64,000 nucleotides of DNA, from the NCBI GenBank assembly GCA_949710005.1, contig OX453282.1, positions 15,243,509 to 15,307,508 on the forward strand, in the 5' to 3' direction. The position numbers were made by a program, and so were the translations under genes. The DNA comes from Ricordea florida. Its lineage: Eukaryota; Cnidaria; Anthozoa; Corallimorpharia; Ricordeidae. Shown here piece by piece: positions 53,032 through 63,671 of this stretch. Within the stretch, counting starts at the first letter, position 1; each line of letters begins with the position of its first letter. The notes beneath the pieces are model-generated. The model was not told the DNA's origin, did no database searches, and saw only the letters and a program-made list of their open reading frames with translations.

Positions 53032-53514
53032 ATGGATGAGGAGACTAAAGAGAATATAGAAGCTCAGTTTTGGCGTGTCTATTGTGAATGCGTTTGGAAT
53101 AGAGTCAAGTCTTTGGCGAGTGAGGCCTGTTATGGATGTTCTCATAGAACTCCATACGAAAAAGATCATAGTTGTGAGGCGGATGATGAAGAAAAGATTT
53201 CAAGGTTTATGAAAAAAGCATTGACATGTATCAAACCAGCTGATATCATTCGCCCTTGGCTGCAATCTTGCACGATGATGGGTCAAATAACATGTTTTGA
53301 TCCGAAATGGGTCAACCATCAATTTTCTCGTCCTGATAAACAAAGCATTTTGTTGGGTTTGATGATTGGCGGAGAGATGAATACACCCGCAGTGAGTGAT
53401 CATGATTTATTACAAACAATGAATGAAACGGAACAAGAAGGTAATGATGAAACAGAACAAGAAGGTGATGATGAGTTATCAGAACCAATGAATAGTGATG
53501 AGGAGTTATTATAG
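53032..53514 (+). CDS. E2 Cys/His and acidic protein, shortened by TAG
   Basis: From the ATG at 53032 the conserved N-terminal part (ECVWNRV, ACYGCSHRTPYEKDHSC) is intact. The acidic repeats are fewer than in E1. A TAG at 53512-53514 removes the Gln-rich C-terminal about 40 residues that E1 keeps. The remaining protein has about 160 aa. The role is unknown, as for E1. Confidence 0.6.
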   Translation: MDEETKENIEAQFWRVYCECVWNRVKSLASEACYGCSHRTPYEKDHSCEADDEEKISRFMKKALTCIKPADIIRPWLQSCTMMGQITCFDPKWVNHQFSRPDKQSILLGLMIGGEMNTPAVSDHDLLQTMNETEQEGNDETEQEGDDELSEPMNSDEELL

Positions 53515-53652
53515 GCAGTATCCATCTTTGAACAACAACAACAACAATAACAGGAAGATGAGCAAGTTGATATTGTTCAACCTGTTGCTTTTGATGTCAC
53601 CATGTTCGATTTTTGAACTTATATTCTTACTATTCAATGTTGCAGTGAGCAA

Positions 53653-55226
53653 ATGGGGGGACGTCGTGGAAGAAGACAGCAACAACAACAGCAGCAACAA
53701 CAACAACCCAGTTATGATCTGAAAGAACAGAATCGACGCCACATTCCCAGATTCAAAACCTCGGGTATTGACTATCATTTGACCATTGATATTCACCAAG
53801 CCAAGACTATTCAAGAAGGAGCATCCAATTTGATCCATGTATTGGAAAGGGCCATTGCAGATATGACTCGTGGAATGAATGAGCGAGATCAGATTCGTTT
53901 TGTCATGCAAACTCGCGAACTATCTTCACCCATTAGTCTATCATTCATGCCTGTGGAAGACCTCACATCTCAAAGAATTATGTTTGAAGTGGAACGAGTG
54001 TTACAGTCCCATGAGGATTTGTATGTGAATCAAAGATCTCATGTGAATTTAGTTCACGTTTCTCTTCCCGCGGGGAGTGGAAAAAAGAAAGTGGTAAACA
54101 TGACCAAAAGTTTGAGAGATAAAGGATGTTTTATTCGTATAAGGAACCAGGACGAATTGTGCATGGCCAGAGCCATTGTGGTAGGCATGGCCAAACTGGA
54201 AAACGATCCCAAGTATGATCTCATAAAACATGGTAAATCCGTACAAAGAACAAGAGCCTTGGGACTACATCATAAAGCAGGAGTCCCCCTACAACCATGT
54301 GGCATTGATGAGGCGAAAACGTTTCAAGCCGTATTACTCCACTATCAACTGGTGATTGTCAGTGCGGAACATTTTAGCAGTATTATTTACAAAGGTCCCA
54401 CCAAGGAGAAAGTTATTTATTTATATTTACATCATGGTCATTACGATTTCATCACCTCCATGCCTGGATTCATGGGACGCACTTATTATTGTTTCGAATG
54501 TGACACAGAAGAGGGAAGGCATCATCGATGTAAGAAGAAATGTTTATCTTGTTTTCAAGAAGGATGTCGTGGTGTATATCCTCATGGATCTATTGCGCTT
54601 ATTGCCGAAGATCATTTCAAGGACCTGGATGTTTTGAGAATCATCGTCGAATGGGTCCTCAGGGTGGAATCTCTGTTTTCAAACAGTATCTCAAGTGTAA
54701 AGACTGCGGTAAAATGCTGGACCGGACTCAACGCAATGTCAATGAACACAAATGTGGAGAAGTGATGTGTCGTGTGTGTAACAAGTTTGTCGACAAAAGT
54801 CATCAGTGTTTTATGCAAGTACCCAAATAGGGCAAGAAAAGAAAGAGAGATGATGATGATGATGGGGAACAAGATGGCACTTATTTATTTTTTGATTTTG
54901 AATGTACCCAAAACACTGGAATCCATGTACCTAATCTTGTGGTGGTGCAAGATCAACATGAGAAAGAGTGGATGTTTAAAACGTGCCAAGCGTTTTGTGA
55001 ATGGTTGTTTGACAAGATGCATGGAGCAACGTGTATCGCTCATAACTTTAAGGGTTATGATTCCTATTTTATTTTGGATTATTTGTACAAGAACAATGTG
55101 AAACCAACCATCATCGTGAATGGCGCCAAGATCATGGAGATGCGAGTTCCAGATGTTGATGTGCGTTTTATTAACAGTTTAAATTTTTTTCCTATGCCAC
55201 TGTCAAAGTTACCAAAAACATTTGGC
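53653..55226 (+). pseudogene. polB: E2 DNA polymerase B, N-terminal and exonuclease part only
   Basis: The open N-terminal frame runs from MGGRRGRR to about 54560 and includes Cys-pair motifs (CFECDTEE, CKKKCLSC). A frameshift leads into zinc-ribbon sequence (CAYCRRSF, CKDCGK, CRVCNK), a TAG at 54828, then exonuclease motif I (FFDFEC) and II (HNFKGYDSYF). Homology breaks at about 55226, so palm motifs including YxDTDS are absent. Together E1 and E2 show the family is the DNA_pol_B_2 type. Not functional. Confidence 0.85.
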
Positions 55227-55240
55227 ATGCTATTGCAAGA

Positions 55241-55531
55241 ATGGATCCAGAGTTGAGCCGTTCAATCCAAACCGATGTGTTGAACATTCCTGCCTGTTGT
55301 CTCCCATGTACAGTTTGGGATCTACAGAAATGTTGGAGAAGAGTGGAAGAAAAGCAACCACCAGTATGTTGGGGCCATGTAGCAGCGTCTATGCGGATGC
55401 TTGACTTTCTGACATTATCGGTGGGACAAAAACATGTCATACAGGAGTGGTTGACGAAACAAGATATGAAATTGCCAAGTTTACCATGGTTGGTGATGAT
55501 TTATTTGTATAATTACATGAGAAAGCCATAA
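55241..55531 (+). CDS. E2 small ORF between polB and integrase, 96 aa
   Basis: MDPELSRSIQTDVL...WDLQKCWRR...WGHVAA...LPWLVMIYLYNYMRKP. It is well conserved with E1 apart from the E1 start shift. Trp/Cys-rich and compact; I do not recognise it. The polymerase deletion ends only about 15 bp upstream of this ATG. Confidence 0.5.
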   Translation: MDPELSRSIQTDVLNIPACCLPCTVWDLQKCWRRVEEKQPPVCWGHVAASMRMLDFLTLSVGQKHVIQEWLTKQDMKLPSLPWLVMIYLYNYMRKP

Positions 55532-55567
55532 AAACAATCCGGAGGATCAACTCTTTTTAGTTTTACA

Positions 55568-56789
55568 ATGCCTCGCTTGGAACGTCAATCTCTACCTTCT
55601 CTCACGTTGAGTAACTTGTTTAAACGGATAAGGTGTCATTTTTCCTGCTGTAAAGGAATTGTGATTGAAATTTCGGACGATCAAGAAGAGTATGAAGACG
55701 CGCCTGCAGAAATGGAAGACGGAAAGACAATCCATACCCATGCTAGAAAGATTGTTCTACAAACCAGGGAAACCTTCTGCTTTTGTTGGTGCCAAGCGAT
55801 TGGTTGGTGCCGCTCGCGTCAAAGGAATCAAACCCTCCATAGCGAGGAAATGGCTCGAGTCTCAGGTTCCGTATACCTTACACAAACCTGTGCGAAAACA
55901 GTTTAAACGCAGTCGGTTGGTGGTCAACGGTATGGATGAACAATGGCAAGCGGATCTTGTGGATGTACAAGCATTGAAGGAGGAGAATGATGGATTTCGT
56001 TATCTTTTGACCGTCATTGATGCTCTCTCCAAATATGCATGGGTGATGCCTTTGAAAAACAAAACAGGTAAAAGTTTGGTGGAAGCATTTGATCACAGTT
56101 TTAAACAAGATGAACGCATCCCTGAACGTTTGCAAACGGATAAAGGAATAGAATTCACGAATCGTCAGTTTCAAAAGTTTTTGGAATCCAAACACGTGGA
56201 TCATTTTGTTACCTACAGTGAAACCAAAACCCAAATCGTGGAACGTTTTAACAGAACCATCAAAGGACGCATGTGGCGATATTTTACTCAAGTGAATCAT
56301 TATCGTTACTTGGATGTGTTGGATGATTTGGTGAAAAGTTACAATAGTTAAAAACATCGCAGTATAGGAACTGCTCCCAACCTTATAACCCAGACCAATG
56401 CTCAAGATGTATGGCGTTATTTGTATGGGGACAAACGGATGCGTTTCAAGTTTAAAGTGGGGGATCAGGTACGTATCTCCAAAGAGAGAGGTATCTTTAA
56501 AAAGGGTTACACACCCAATTGGACGGAAGAAGTGTTTACCGTGGCCAGACGTAATCGTACCACAGTACCCACCTATCGATTAAAGGAATATGACGGGACA
56601 TGGTTAAAAGGCATGTTCTATGAACCTGAACTGGGACGAGTTCGAATCAAGGAAGATGATTTTATCAAAGTGGAACAAATTCTCGATACTCGAGGGACGG
56701 GTCGTAGAAAAGAATATTTAGTACGATTTAGAGGGTGGCCAAGTAAATATGATCAATGGATTCCCGCCCATTACATGAAAGATGTGTAA
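55568..56789 (+). pseudogene. int: E2 integrase with chromodomain, one nonsense codon
   Basis: The integrase frame (from about 55665) has the N-terminal GAKRLVGAARVKG...RKWLESQ region, the rve core with Asp in QADLVDV, Asp in QTDKGIEF and Glu in IVERFNR, all three catalytic residues kept. A TAA at 56349-56351 (TCA in E1) ends it before the linker. The chromodomain part is open again at 56421-56789 (VEQILDTRG...EYLVRFRGWPSKYDQWIP). An overlapping second frame (55568-55906, MPRLERQSL) is kept in both copies. Confidence 0.88.
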
Positions 56790-56833
56790 ATGAAAATAGT
56801 TCTTGTCACTGTTTTTGAATCATTGATATCAAC

Positions 56834-57835
56834 ATGTTGGCACAAGAGGATTTCTACTTGATCCTTCCAAGCAACACCATCAATGATCGTTTTTTGGATA
56901 ACAGACCTCATCATTACAAAATAAGTAACGTTACATTTCAGGAAAAAACGATGACTTCTGATGTTAGTTTTTACATGACGCTACCAAGCAATACCCAAAA
57001 AACCAATCGTCAAGCCAACAGACCAGGAAACTTTACGATAGAACTTCCTGAGAGACTTTACATGAATCAATATTGGAAAGTGGCTCTCGTCAATCTCATT
57101 TATGCCAGTGCCTAGAATCAAGATGAAGGAGCTTACATTGTTTATGCGGAAATGGGAAATCCTGATGGACATTTCTATTCTGGTCACTTTCATCTACCAA
57201 GAACAAAACACCTCTCGACGAGTGGTATCATTTTCCAGACCATTCACGATGAGCTCGCTACGCTCGACGATCATCAGGGTATAGATTTGGCTGAGTACAT
57301 CGTCATAGGGAACAATTCTGAAAATGAAAAGTTGACAACGATTGAATTGAAAAAGGAAGCAAAACTGGGATTCAGTATTCCTCTAGCCATAGCTCCTAGA
57401 TTTCTTACACCTCAACTGAGTTTTAAGAGTTACCAATACATTCAAGGTGAAAGAGGTGATAAATCTGTTTTGACTCAAGATCGTCTCATGTTGGCACGAC
57501 AAATGACTGCCACCGCTTACTATTTACCTCAGCATAAGGTGAAGTTGGACAAAACGGAACAATACAAACCCAATAACATGTATGTTTATACAGAAATTGT
57601 GGAACCTCATCCTGTGGGAAATATCAATGTAAATCTACTGCGAGTGGTTCCGAGCATTTCAAAAGAACCCGTGGTGAATCAAGATTTTGTGAATCCTATG
57701 TATTTTGACTTGTCCCAAACACATTTTGCTACCATCAGCATCCTTATAACGGATGACACGGGTCAAGAGATACCATTTGCAGACTCTGTTGTCCAGGTAA
57801 CGTTACACTTCAAGAGAAGCAGAATACCGCATTGA
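56834..57835 (+). pseudogene. E2 penton-like minor capsid protein, one in-frame TAG
   Basis: The frame starts MLAQEDFYLILPSNT, repeats the DVSFYMTLPSNT start at about 56960, continues NRPGNFTIELPERLYMNQYWKVALVN, and ends ITDDTGQEIPFADS...TLHFKRSRIPH. This is the conserved Polinton minor capsid (penton-like, single jelly-roll) pattern. The only lesion seen is the TAG at 57113-57115, after YASA, where Trp is usual in the family. It would form the capsid vertices. Confidence 0.8.
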
Positions 57836-57839
57836 ATGA

Positions 57840-58482
57840 TGAATTCTCCACCTTACGTCATTCCCATGAGACAAGTAGGAGGATCCATTACTGTGTTTAG
57901 AGGTGCGGCTGTGCCCCATATTGTCAGCGAAGAGGAGGCATAGGAGCATTTTTGGGCCCTTTGTTTCGTGCTGGAGGTCGAGCTGTCCTCAGAACAGCAG
58001 TACCCCTTGCCAAAAGAGCAGCCAAATCCATTGCTTGAACATTATTAAGAAAAGGTGCCAAGGCTCTCGGAGATGTGGTCACCAAACGTGTCACAGGAAG
58101 GAGGAGGAGGAGAGTTCCCAAACGAAGAGGTCCAAGTCTACTAGCTCAAATAGTTCAAGGAGCAACAGAAAATTGGAAAGAAAATTTGAGAGCTCCACCC
58201 AGTAAAAGAAGAAGACAAGCAACAACAAGAACTGTGGGAACAAGAAGAGCAGCAGCAGCAGCAGTAGCAGCACCCGCAAGAAGAACTGTGGGAGTCAATC
58301 AAGGAGGTGTACATGTGAGAAAAAAGAGAAAGAGACAGAGGATCGTCATGGCAAGACAGAGAGTGATACAAACAGGAGGAAGATACGCGAAAGGATCAGC
58401 CGAAGCCAATCGATTTATGCGCAGATTAAGAGCCATGCGTCACAAAACGCGTTCTCAAAGAAAAAGGGACATTTTTGGATAA
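57840..58482 (+). pseudogene. E2 basic core/precursor protein, frameshifted
   Basis: The N-terminal frame (MMNSPPYVIPMRQVGGSI) shifts near 57930. The C-terminal frame is open at 58075-58482 with very basic segments (GRRRRRVPKRR, RKKRKRQR) and GGRYAKG...MRHKTRSQRKRDIFG. The VGGS and GGI-plus-hydrophobic motifs resemble protease-processed core precursors. It is longer than the E1 copy because E1 has a central deletion. Confidence 0.6.
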
Positions 58483-58544
58483 ATTGATTTTCAGTGGTGA
58501 AACACTCTCATTCGGAGCTAGAAAACGACAAGGATAACATCATT

Positions 58545-59887
58545 ATGGAATTGGAGCAAGCTCCCAAACATTATGCCTCAGAGCATGGTGGAAATACTGC
58601 TTTGGAATTATTTAAATTACCTCCTACGGATACAAGTGTGCTGAGTGGACGTTGGCCACCGTATCACCCGGAATCAAGAATTCAACGTGGCAGTCCCATT
58701 GAATTCAACATTGAGACAGCCCATGACTACATTGATCTATCCAAGTGTTATTTAAAGGTCAAGCTCAAAGTCACCAAAGCCAATAGTGGTGATTTGGATG
58801 ACAAGAAATGCATTCCGGTCAACAATTTCATGCACAGCATCATCAAACAGATGTCCATGAAGCTCAACAATACCTTGGTCACTCAGCAAAATAACACTTA
58901 TGCTTACAAAGCTTACATTGAAAATCTGTTGAGTTACGACCCAGCAAGTGCTCAATCGTACCTGACTTGTATCTTGTGGTATATTGATCAATCAGGAAAA
59001 TTCAACTTGACGGAAACAACAGGAGGTACTGCTGGTGCTGGTATTCCAAACTTGCTGGAAAGACAACTGTTCATTAATGATAGTAGTGTGGTACAAATGC
59101 AAGGGACTCCTGCTTATGCTCTGTTCCACACAGACAAGTACCTGGTGGGGGATGTGAACATGAACATTCGCATTGACATCCACAATGAAGCCTTCTTTCT
59201 CATGTCAGCTACTGGTACCGAAAAACTGCAAATCCTGGACTGTGAATATGTGGTGCGTTATGTGAGAATCAATGATTCTGTGCGCCTACAACATCTCAAC
59301 ATCATGACAGGAAGAGTGAAAGGAAGCCTCCCAAGACCTGCCCTGTACCCTTTGGAAAGAGGGGATGTGCAAGCCTACAACATTGCCAGTGGACAATCTA
59401 GCTTTCAGAGAACGATCTGTTCTTGGGCAAAATACCCAGGCGTGTTGTGATTAGATTGGTGCGAAACGATGCCTATGTGGGAAACATGGGTCAAAACCCT
59501 TTTAATTTTCAGTTGTTTGGATTGAAGACCCTGAAGCTGCTAGTCAATGAAGAAGAATATCCCACATCAGCCATTGAGTTGGATGACAACGGTAACGTGA
59601 ATGGTTACAATTCACTGCTGTTGGGAAGCGGTCACATGCACCGAGGTCCTGGACTGCAAATAAGCAGAAACAATTGGTTTGACGGATTTGCTCTGTTCAT
59701 GTGGGATCTAACCCCAGATGGAAGCGGTGCAGCGGCTCATATGCACCCGAAATACAAAGAACAGGTCAGCATAAAAGGGCTGTTCTCAGATCCTACAAAC
59801 ACAGTACTGACGATGATTGTCTATGCAGAGTATGTGGATGTGATGGAAATTGATGCTGACAAGAACGTGACCTACAACCTGGCTTAA
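58545..59887 (+). pseudogene. E2 major capsid protein (double jelly-roll), one frameshift
   Basis: From the ATG at 58545 the capsid frame is open to about 59412, where one base missing relative to E1 shifts it. It continues in the next frame (59423-59887) to the conserved end (FDGFALFMWDLTPDGSG...DADKNVTYN). The expected full size is about 447 aa. The E1 lesions lie elsewhere, so the two copies decayed independently. Confidence 0.9.
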
Positions 59888-59889
59888 TC

Positions 59890-60453
59890 ATGTTGCATAC
59901 CAACAAGTTGAAGACACAAAGTATGAATGATCCATGTATTGCTTCAAAATTTTTGGGCGTGTTTCCAAGTAACCGACTGCTTCGTCGAATACCTACCTGT
60001 CCTTCCTCTCTTATTGCCAACACGGATCCTTCCAGTAAACCAGGAGAGCATTGGATTGCCATGTATTTTCCAGATAAGACCAAGAGTGAATTTTTTGATA
60101 GCTATGGATTTCCACCCTCGTTTTATTCTACCCATTTTACCAAGTATTTAAGCAAAGGAAAGAAAAGAACCATACGTAACAAGACATCTCTACAATCCCA
60201 CAACTCCTTTGCATGTGGATATTATTGTCTGTATTATATGTATTTTCGAACAAGAGGAAAGAGTATGAAAGCCATCGAACAATCGTTCACCCCAAAGAAT
60301 AAGCAAGCCAACGATGAGCATGTGGAAGCTTTTGTCAAGCATCACTTGGTACCTCGTCGTCGCCGTCGTCAGACCATGCGTGACATCGTTCAGGATTGTA
60401 ATCAATGTAATGTATCAAGAAAGCAATGCTGTAACAATCGTTGTAGAAAATAA
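59890..60453 (+). CDS. E2 adenain-like maturation protease, 187 aa, intact triad
   Basis: It is a complete frame with His54 (GEHW), Asp70 (FFDSYG), Gln102 and Cys109 (FACGYYC), the full adenain-type catalytic set. The C-terminal CNQCNVSRKQCCNNRC tail is shared with E1. It begins three bases after the capsid stop. It would process core and minor capsid precursors (MRGG-A, QRGG-F and VGG-S candidates). It is one of the few undamaged E2 genes. Confidence 0.9.
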   Translation: MLHTNKLKTQSMNDPCIASKFLGVFPSNRLLRRIPTCPSSLIANTDPSSKPGEHWIAMYFPDKTKSEFFDSYGFPPSFYSTHFTKYLSKGKKRTIRNKTSLQSHNSFACGYYCLYYMYFRTRGKSMKAIEQSFTPKNKQANDEHVEAFVKHHLVPRRRRRQTMRDIVQDCNQCNVSRKQCCNNRCRK

Positions 60454-60458
60454 AAAAG

Positions 60459-61158
60459 ATGAAATTGTGAAAGGCAGTTCATTTCCCTGTTGGAAAGTGT
60501 AACAACCATATCGTCCATTTACGATGAACCTTTATTCAAGTCACCGTGTAGTATGATTGTTGCGGGACCCAGTCAATGTGGGAAAACAACCTTCACCAGA
60601 CAACTATTACAACATGCCAAACGGTTGTTTAATCGAGCTCCCAAACGCATTGTTTACTGTTACGGAGAATCTCAACCGTGTTTTCATGCCATGCAAAGGC
60701 AAGGGATTCATTTTTACGAAGGGATTCCTTCCAACATTCATGCTCTATTTCCTCAAAATCAAAGACCCGGTATTTTGGTTTTTAACGATTTAATGCGGGA
60801 TTGCAGCGAAGATCAACATGTGGTGGATCTCTTTACCAGAGGATCTCATCGCAATGATGTGACTTGCATTTACTTGACGCAAAATCTATTTCCACCAGGC
60901 AAGTATGCACGTACCATTTCATTAAATTTGCATTATATAGTGGCTTTTAAAAACCCGAGAGATGCGGTGGGTGTTCGTAATTTGGCACAACAAGCTTACC
61001 CTGGGCCTGTTGGATTTGTGATGGATTGTTTTCAAGATGCCACGAATGAACCCTACGGATATTTATTGTTTGATCTTCATCCGTCATCCCCCGATGAATT
61101 GCGTCTTCGAACGAATGTCTTACAAGGTAACACCATTATTTACAAAGAAAATAAATAA
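60459..61158 (+). pseudogene. E2 packaging ATPase, damaged start and Walker B
   Basis: The ATG at 60459 is followed by a TGA within four codons and a shift. The open part (from about 60490) has Walker A GPSQCGKTT intact but Walker B reads ILVFND (Asp to Asn versus ILVLDD in E1). An insertion of about seven residues near FVMDCFQDA distinguishes it from E1. Probably inactive. Confidence 0.85.
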
Positions 61159-61202
61159 CTTGCGTTAGAATAGTCGATTTCATTTGTTTCCACTACATCA
61201 TT

Positions 61203-62093
61203 ATGGCAACAAGGTGGCCGACGGATGAAGCGGGTAATCTTCGGACTTTGGGTATTGATGATTTCGATGATTTTAGTGCTCGTGAAATCTTGGATGAACT
61301 AGAGGAATCGAACCGAACCGCCACTGAATTTGATTCCAATCGATTCCTCCGTAACACCTTTGGGGATTCAGCAGTTAATCGTGTTCAACAAGAACGAACT
61401 CCTCCTCTAGCTTACGATACTCTCACCATCTCCATTGCTAGTAGTATTGGTTATGGTTCTTCTCCTCTCAACACCCCACCTCATTTACGCAATATTTCTT
61501 CTACCGGAGTGGGATTGTCATCACCTCCCGCCAGGGTAGTACAACCTCATCGACCTCGTGTGATTGCGTACAAAGGAACACCTCCCACAGGACCACTTCG
61601 GTCATCACCCGAATTGACTTCATTACGAACACCTCCTCATTCCATTGGAGAAGCAGGCGTGGGATTGTCATCACCAGCACCAACGACGCCCAGACCAAGA
61701 ACCTCAAACCCTGTGGTAAGAAGAAGAAGGCGTGTACAACAACAGCAACAACAACAGCAGCAACTGCGTCGTATTCAGCGACTTCGTCGTAGAGTACGGC
61801 CTCCTACGCCCGTGACAAGTGCTCGAGGAACAGCGACAAGTTCAGCAAGAACACGGGTCAATCGAGTACGTAACACCCCGCGAACTCAGCAAACTGTGCA
61901 AAATTTACAACGTCAAGCCGATGAGGCAACAAGAGGAAGGCGCATTGCGGCAGTCACTGAAACGAGAACGATTACAACCACCTACAAAGGAGCCAATCAA
62001 CTTCCACGAGTGACTCGAATCTCGACGCGTCAAGCGCAATTCAAACAGGGTGTGATTCCTTCATTCAGCTACTGCCATGTGTCAAGAAGGTAA
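61203..62093 (+). CDS. E2 proline/arginine-rich protein, 296 aa
   Basis: It is a complete frame. The N-terminal part is acidic-aromatic (LGIDDFDDFSAREIL), followed by two copies of a GVGLSSP motif around GTPPTGPLRSSP, then RRRRR with poly-Gln and a long basic tail (RVRNTPRTQQTV...). Predicted to be disordered, perhaps a DNA-binding or scaffold virion protein. It overlaps the next ORF by 17 bp. No family is recognised. Confidence 0.65.
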   Translation: MATRWPTDEAGNLRTLGIDDFDDFSAREILDELEESNRTATEFDSNRFLRNTFGDSAVNRVQQERTPPLAYDTLTISIASSIGYGSSPLNTPPHLRNISSTGVGLSSPPARVVQPHRPRVIAYKGTPPTGPLRSSPELTSLRTPPHSIGEAGVGLSSPAPTTPRPRTSNPVVRRRRRVQQQQQQQQQLRRIQRLRRRVRPPTPVTSARGTATSSARTRVNRVRNTPRTQQTVQNLQRQADEATRGRRIAAVTETRTITTTYKGANQLPRVTRISTRQAQFKQGVIPSFSYCHVSRR

Positions 62094-62567
62094 CAAAGAA
62101 AAACGTTGTCAGACCATGGGTGCAGAAGAAATCAACGAAGACAGTGGGTTTTGTGAAGAAAGGAACAACGAAGACAATTGTCAGAGTGTGATGCTATCCA
62201 TGTTGTTGAGGGCAGCAAACCCCGTACAACAACGAGAGACTTTGAAATCAGCCACATTTAAAGAGATGGATACGATTGCCTGTTCCTGCATTCAACTCTC
62301 CACCATCATCTTTGGCTTGGAGGCTGACATGGCTGAGAAAATCAGCAAATAAAGCAACTGCTCTACTTTGAATGGGATTTGGAAACTTTGCTCAGAAATG
62401 CAGACGAGACCGATCTGGATGAAGACTACTTTGGAGATGATGATGATGAATCCATACCGCAAGCATCGCTACCCAGGCCGCCGCCCAAGAAACGTAAAGT
62501 TGTCAGTACTGCAGTAAAGAAGAAGAACAAGAAATCAAAGAGTTCAAAAGTTATCAACCCAGAGTAA
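62077..62567 (+). pseudogene. E2 small acidic/NLS protein, 1-bp deletion
   Basis: It is the same protein as E1 25594-26070. One base lost at about 62350 (AGCAAATAAAG, where E1 has TACAAG) ends the first frame. The second frame (62379-62567) carries the DEDYFGDDDDE acidic run and the PPKKRKVV tail. Confidence 0.65.
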
Positions 62568-62582
62568 ATCCGTCATTCCACC

Positions 62583-62925
62583 ATTTACCGCTAAGGAAGA
62601 AATGCACGTTTTTTACAAACGCTTGTGAAGAGCACACCAGCCCTACGTAAACGCCTCATTCAAAAAGCCACCAAGGATCAAATTGACACATTGAGTGAAG
62701 TATCTTTAAATCTGTTGAAAGGAAACATACCATTAAGTCGCGCCAAGTTTTTGAGATTGAAAAAAGAAGCCAAGAAAATAAGGGTTTGGCCAAGAAAAAG
62801 ACCTCTGTCAAGCACAGAAAGAACATCTTGAATCAACGTAGAGGATTCTTGGCCACTCTGGCTTCCATGCTGATTCCCACGGCCATAGATTTAATAGTCG
62901 GTGCCTTCAAAAAACACTGGAAAGT
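62583..62925 (+). pseudogene. E2 GGFL-type small protein, start lost and frameshifted
   Basis: It is homologous to E1 26097-26438. The ATG is ATTT here, the basic helical core (TPALRKRLIQKATKDQ) is readable, and an indel at about 62785 shifts the frame before the hydrophobic end, where RRGF replaces QRGGF. Not functional. Confidence 0.65.
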
Positions 62926-62971
62926 ATAAACACAAGCATAAAGTATCATCGTCCACATTTTCAGCAACACC

Positions 62972-63565
62972 ATGAGTCGTGCAAGACGTATGGCCCTTGT
63001 ACCAGAAAATCTTCTTGTCACAATGGCACAAGAAAAAAAAGTCAACACATCACCCTACATTCGTTCTCTGACCAACATGGATCTTGAAATGAAAGCCATC
63101 CTTGGCCTTCCACTGGATAGGAAATTGATGCTTTACGATCAAGTGATGAATCGTTACAGAGGTGTATTGGCACAATATCCATCGCAAGTACCGGCTGTAC
63201 GCATTATCAAAGAAAAACCTGCCAAGAGACCAAGAAGACTTCCTTTTGCCACACCTCTGGGTACAACCTCTCTTGTACAACCACCAGTTGATCCACCAAG
63301 TGAGATCATCGAAAGTTTGCAATCCATGTTTACACCCGCCATCGCCTTCACATCAGGCACAACGTCATCCGCCTTCTTAACTCCACCCGCTACTGTGACA
63401 CCCAGAAAAGGTATGTCAAGAAAACAACCCGCCTCCAAACACATCTTCAGTCCTGCTATGACCAGAGCCAAGACAAAGAAAAAAAAAGGAACGGGCTGGA
63501 ACCGGTATATTCAATGTGATGAGACGTCATTGGTTGAACTACTAAACAGGAAAAAACTGGTGTAA
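62972..63565 (+). CDS. E2 late ORF (VPEN family), 197 aa
   Basis: The frame is open where E1 has a TAA. The core ALVPENLLVTMAQEKK...YIRSLTNMDLEMKAIL...LYDQVMNRYRG matches E1. A Pro/Thr-rich region follows, then a basic end. The last about 25 residues differ in frame from E1 (E1 ends GGTGIFNLMRRHW), so a late 1-2 bp shift is likely. Minor structural or assembly role inferred. Confidence 0.65.
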   Translation: MSRARRMALVPENLLVTMAQEKKVNTSPYIRSLTNMDLEMKAILGLPLDRKLMLYDQVMNRYRGVLAQYPSQVPAVRIIKEKPAKRPRRLPFATPLGTTSLVQPPVDPPSEIIESLQSMFTPAIAFTSGTTSSAFLTPPATVTPRKGMSRKQPASKHIFSPAMTRAKTKKKKGTGWNRYIQCDETSLVELLNRKKLV

Positions 63566-63621
63566 CAGGAAAAAACTTGATGAACCGGAAAAACTGGTTT
63601 CTTATTTCAAATGTGTATAAA
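63540..63621 (+). promoter_or_regulatory. E2 promoter of the GRF-finger gene
   Basis: GAACCGG (about 63582), AACTGGTT (63592-63599) and TATAAA (63616-63621) precede the ATG at 63672. It is the same module as E1 27082-27110, with one extra repeat of the ACAGGAAAAA/ACTGGT block. Confidence 0.65.
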
Positions 63622-63671
63622 CGCAGGCACGATTTTACTTGATTTCATCCTTTATCATCGAAAGTTGTTAG

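Noticed and set aside
58091..58371. Minus-strand Leu/Ser/Cys-rich frames resembling membrane proteins
   Set aside because: Antisense of the Arg/Ala/Gln-rich core protein; composition artefact.
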